A stretch of 64,000 nt of DNA from Streptomyces sp. Ag109_O5-10 (GTDB taxonomy: Bacteria > Actinomycetota > Actinomycetes > Streptomycetales > Streptomycetaceae). The position numbers and the translations under genes are program-made. The notes under the pieces are model-generated. The model saw nothing but the letters and a program-made list of their open reading frames with translations. It was not told where the DNA came from and searched no databases. This document shows positions 61,613 to 64,000 of this stretch, piece after piece (position 1 is the first letter of the stretch; each line of letters opens with the position of its first letter). The stretch spans positions 7,068,001 to 7,132,000 of the forward strand of contig NZ_FNTQ01000001.1 of the NCBI RefSeq assembly GCF_900105755.1. The letters are read 5' to 3'.

Positions 61613-62041
61613 GTGCCCGCCCGCCCCTTCACGAGTCGCCGTACCCTCCTGCGCGGAGCGGCCGTCACATCGGTAGCCGGACTGGGAGCGGCCGCCTGTC
61701 AGGCACCCGGTGGTGCGGCCACGGCGGACGCCACGCCGACCGTGCCCGTCGACCTCGGAGCCGGCAGCGAGGTCGCCGAGGGCGGAGCCCGGCTCTACCG
61801 GGAGCACAACGTGGTTGTCAGCCGGTCATCCGACGGTGCGCTGAAGGCGTACAGCACGATCTGCACGCACGCGGGGTGCCCGATCGACAGGCTCCGGGGC
61901 ACGACCCTGGTCTGCCCCTGCCACGGCAGCGAGTTCGACGCCGCGACCGGGAAGGTGGTGCGGTCACCGGCCACCGAGCCGCTGAACGGACTGCCGGTCA
62001 AGGAGGCGAACGGCCGGATCGTGGCGGGACCCGGCGCCTGA
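61613..62041 (+). CDS. Rieske 2Fe-2S lipoprotein
   Basis: The 142-residue protein starts at GTG 61613 with GGAG seven bases upstream. Residues 8-29 (TSRRTLLRG... GLGAAAC) form a twin-Arg signal ending in a lipobox-like Cys29, suggesting a folded, cluster-bearing lipoprotein exported by Tat. The Rieske motifs are CTHAGC (Cys84, His86, Cys89) and CPCHGS (Cys101, Cys103, His104), with ligands Cys84, His86, Cys101 and His104 and the usual disulphide pair 89/103. It resembles the C-terminal half of the cytochrome bc1 Rieske protein but has no bc1 partners nearby, so the electron partner is unknown. Confidence 0.9.
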   Translation: MPARPFTSRRTLLRGAAVTSVAGLGAAACQAPGGAATADATPTVPVDLGAGSEVAEGGARLYREHNVVVSRSSDGALKAYSTICTHAGCPIDRLRGTTLVCPCHGSEFDAATGKVVRSPATEPLNGLPVKEANGRIVAGPGA

Positions 62042-62066
62042 TCGGGGATTGGGCGTCAGCGCCGGT

Positions 62067-63017
62067 TCATTCCCAGTCCCAGCCGATCCCCAGCAGTCCC
62101 GGCCGTACCCGGGGCTCGACCAGGTGCACGGAGCGGTGCAGCCCGCTCAGCGGCAGGGTCTGACGGCCGCTGCGGGGAGCCGCCGCCGAGTGCTGGGCGA
62201 ACCGATGGCAGCGGGTCGGCAGTGCGTCGGCGGCAAAACGCACCTGAAGGGTGTACTGGCCGCCCGGAAAGCCGAAGCCGCGGACGTACTCGCGTGAGAC
62301 ACCGGCCGTGCCGTCCTCGACGGCGTAGCGGAAGAGGAAGGTGTCACCGGAGCGCAGGCGCGTGCCGAAGAGGAGCTCGGCGACGAGGAGGCCGGTCTCC
62401 TCGTCCGCACGGACACGTCCCGCACGGCAGTTCTCCAGCGCACGCACGGTCATGTGCTGCGGGGCGCAGCCGGGATCGCCGTGGTGGACTGCCACGAAGC
62501 GGTCGACGCCGTCCCGGTGGGCGCGCACGATGTGCTGCGACTCGCGGGCGGCCAGTTCCCGGTGGGTGCCGATCCGCACCTGCTCGTGGTGTCCCAGGGT
62601 GTGCAGGCCGCCGTCGAGGGACCAGCCGAGTTCGGCCTGCAGCCGGTCGAGGACGTCGCAGGCCTCGATCAGGGAGCGGTAGGAGCGGGCGGCGGGGCGG
62701 CGCGCGGCGGTTTCCTGCTCGGTGGTCTCCGTGAGCAGCCGGATCAGGGACTCGTCCGGGAGCTGGAGTATCTCCTCCAGCGCGCGGACGGCCCGCAGCG
62801 ACTCCGGGCGCTGCGGCCGGCGGGCGCCCTGCTGCCAGTAACTCAGGCTGGTGACGCCCACTTTGACGCCGTAGCGGGACAGGTGGTGCTGCACGCGCTG
62901 GAGCGGCAGCCCGCGGGCGGCGATCGCGGCGCGCAGAGCCACGTGAAAGGGGCCGCCGCGCAGGGCCGAGTCCAGTTCCGCGGTCGCGACGTCCGCGTGC
63001 TGTGTGCCGTGCCGCAT
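62067..63017 (-). CDS. XRE-type regulator-like protein with a large C-terminal domain
   Basis: The 316-residue protein has a degenerate N-terminal helix-turn-helix (about 26-85), with VGVTSLSYWQQGARRPQRPESLRAVRALEEIL in the place of the recognition helix. A C-terminal beta-rich domain (about 130-316) contains GGLHTLGHHEQVRIGTHRELAARESQHIV and RYAVEDGTAGVSREYVRGFGFPGGQYTLQVRF. I recognise it as a Streptomyces family of putative transcriptional regulators of unknown target. ATG 63017 has AAAGG nine bases upstream. It is convergent with the Rieske gene. Confidence 0.78.
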   Translation of the reverse strand: MRHGTQHADVATAELDSALRGGPFHVALRAAIAARGLPLQRVQHHLSRYGVKVGVTSLSYWQQGARRPQRPESLRAVRALEEILQLPDESLIRLLTETTEQETAARRPAARSYRSLIEACDVLDRLQAELGWSLDGGLHTLGHHEQVRIGTHRELAARESQHIVRAHRDGVDRFVAVHHGDPGCAPQHMTVRALENCRAGRVRADEETGLLVAELLFGTRLRSGDTFLFRYAVEDGTAGVSREYVRGFGFPGGQYTLQVRFAADALPTRCHRFAQHSAAAPRSGRQTLPLSGLHRSVHLVEPRVRPGLLGIGWDWE

Positions 63018-63832
63018 GCAGGGGGCCTTTCTGTCGGGGGGTTCAACGGCTGGTCAGGCCGTTGGCGCGGTTCGGGGCCACCCCGTCGGCGCCGGGGCGG
63101 CCGCATCTGGGCAGGCCGCGTCCGCAGGCCGTCGCTCACGGCCCCGAGTTCCCCCGCATTGAAGCGTGTTGACCAATCCCCGACAACACCTTCGGCCGGT
63201 CCGGGGCGCCCGCCTGGCCGGGGCGCGACCCCGTCCACCGGCGGGAGGGTGCGGGCGTGGCCGGGCCGCTCTCGGCCAGGAGGCCGGAGATCGTTCGTGG
63301 GCGAGGGGGCGATTTGGGGAGGAAGCGGAGCAAGATCCGTCACGATCGGCGGGTCCGCGCCGGGCCGGTCGCGCGCGGGGTCCCTGCCCGCGATATGCCG
63401 GAACGGCTCGCGAAGTCGCCAAGGTGTCCGATTCCCCGACCCGCCCCGCCGGGTGCGCAGAGGCAGCGAGCAGGCGGCCGCGCGCGTCCCGGCTACCCGC
63501 TGTGGTCGCCCGGAGGCGCCAAGTCCCCGCACCGACTTCCGGCAGCGCGTCGCCGTACCTCCGCGATCCCCGGCCGGCCGCCGGTGTGCCCCTGCGCACC
63601 GGCCACGAATCCACGGCGCCCACTCGGCCCGGGCGCCCGCAAGCCCTGGCAGGCCTACCGCCCCTCCGTAGCCCGTAGCCCGTAGCCCGTAGCCCGTAGC
63701 CCGTAGCCCGTAGTCGGCAGTCGGTAAGCCCGCATGCTCGGCCGGCCTGTCCCGTCGGCCCGGTCTCCGGGGGTCTCCGGCGCGCCCGCCGCCCCGCCCG
63801 GCCTGCCGACGGTTGTCCACAGGCTCGTCGCG
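63018..63832. other. 815-base intergenic region upstream of uvrC without a recognisable gene
   Basis: Open frames on both strands are Arg/Pro/Ala-rich and show no domain, conserved motif or ribosome binding site, so I call none. The region holds a heptamer tandem repeat (63668-63713) and the uvrC promoter at its right end. No tRNA or strong terminator was found. Confidence 0.5.
63668..63713. repeat. 7-bp tandem repeat (GTAGCCC), 6.5 copies
   Basis: Six perfect head-to-tail copies of GTAGCCC and a partial GTAG lie 120-165 bases upstream of the uvrC promoter motif. The unit length and perfect identity are typical of a slippage-prone simple repeat that may vary between strains. Confidence 0.95.
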
Positions 63833-63855
63833 GTGTCGGTGCTCGCCAGTAGGGT
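63833..63855 (+). promoter_or_regulatory. Candidate RecA-NDp (PafBC-type) promoter of uvrC
   Basis: GTGTCGGTGCT (63833-63843), six bases, TAGGGT (63850-63855). Seven of 11 upstream positions and the complete -10 match. The -10 ends seven bases before the uvrC ATG, as for uvrB and ogt. Confidence 0.65.
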
Positions 63856-63862
63856 GTGAGAC

Positions 63863-64000
63863 ATGGCCGACCCCTCCAGCTACCGCCCCAAGCCGGGACA
63901 GATCCCGGACACTCCCGGGGTGTACAGGTTCCGTGACGAGCACCGCCGGGTGATCTACGTCGGAAAGGCGAAGAGCCTGCGCCAGCGCCTGGCGAACTAC
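63863..64000 (+). CDS. uvrC: Excinuclease ABC subunit C, N-terminal part (partial)
   Basis: The 46 codons in the window encode MADPSSYRPKPGQIPDTPGV followed by YRFRDEHRRVIYVGKAKSL. This is the start of the GIY-YIG nuclease domain of UvrC, with the variants GVYRF and VIYVGKA for the G(I/V)Y and YIG motifs. UvrC makes the 3' and 5' incisions around the lesion marked by UvrB. There is no Shine-Dalgarno and the promoter -10 ends seven bases upstream, so the mRNA should be leaderless. The gene runs off the window. Confidence 0.95.
   Translation, partial: MADPSSYRPKPGQIPDTPGVYRFRDEHRRVIYVGKAKSLRQRLANY

Noticed and set aside
63033..63660. Possible coding genes upstream of uvrC on either strand
   Set aside because: All frames there are Arg/Pro/Ala-rich, lack ribosome binding sites and conserved motifs, and overlap each other in several frames equally.
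63668..63713. CRISPR array
   Set aside because: The unit is seven bases with no spacers, and no cas genes are present. It is a simple tandem repeat.

Overview
The window is chromosomal DNA from a Streptomyces (or a very close actinobacterium). It is about 72-75% GC by eye, third codon positions are strongly G/C, GTG starts are frequent, many gene pairs overlap by GTGA or ATGA, Tat signal peptides are common, and the families are typical: WhiJ/DUF397/ATPase trio, mycothiol-dependent enzyme, TerD/TerC proteins, and a UvrB nearly identical to known Streptomyces UvrB. I see no rRNA, tRNA, CRISPR array, prophage or insertion sequence. Most of the window is conserved core chromosome rather than an accessory island.

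Layout. 1-4.0 kb: end of a secreted protein, a 44-residue SPW_0924-type peptide, a DUF3068 membrane protein and helicase HrpB. 4.0-10.9 kb: a methyltransferase with no ordinary start codon, rpsA with a clear promoter, long leader and terminator, a Tat-exported amine oxidase, a PAC2 protein, coaE and a TPR protein. 10.9-16.1 kb: DUF6343, a GNAT-like acyltransferase, a methyltransferase, an S4 RNA-binding protein, a family 5 uracil-DNA glycosylase and a secreted LamG/cysteine-peptidase protein whose signal peptide is split by a frameshift. 16.2-19.3 kb: a GntR regulator divergent from an NCS1 permease and an Asp/Glu/hydantoin racemase-like gene, with a palindromic operator between them. 19.3-30.2 kb: GNAT/RidA pair, nucleotidyltransferase-fold protein, FUSC transporter, DUF899, a small conserved protein, an ABC exporter, a WhiJ-like regulatory locus and a broken SAM methyltransferase. 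30.3-41.6 kb: stand-alone GltD, anthrone-oxygenase-like protein, DUF2293, a kinase-like protein without P-loop, CorA, a methyltransferase, the psuG-psuK pseudouridine operon, a VOC protein, ogt, a secreted glycerophosphodiesterase and an MHYT sensor. 41.6-49.6 kb: uvrB, two TerD-family genes, TerC under a manganese (yybP-ykoY) riboswitch, a small alpha-beta barrel protein and a Ca2+/H+ antiporter. 49.6-56 kb: MFS transporter, aroQ, an amino-acid ABC transporter operon, an MBL hydrolase and a mycothiol-dependent enzyme. 56-64 kb: uvrA, a PfkB kinase with its LacI regulator and a 30-bp palindrome, a Rieske lipoprotein, an XRE-type protein and the start of uvrC.

How parts work together. The three nucleotide-excision-repair genes (uvrA, uvrB, uvrC) and the alkyltransferase ogt, spread over 25 kb, each carry a version of the same promoter: TTGTCAGTGGC, six bases, then TANNNT. 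This is the RecA-NDp type of promoter that PafBC controls in mycobacteria. In uvrB, uvrC and ogt the -10 hexamer ends exactly seven bases before the start codon, so their mRNAs are predicted to be leaderless. A fifth copy lies ahead of the first terD gene, which would tie the Ter stress cluster to the DNA-damage response. I regard this shared promoter architecture, and the Mn riboswitch whose P1 strand can alternatively pair with the terC ribosome binding site, as the two most informative signals in the window.
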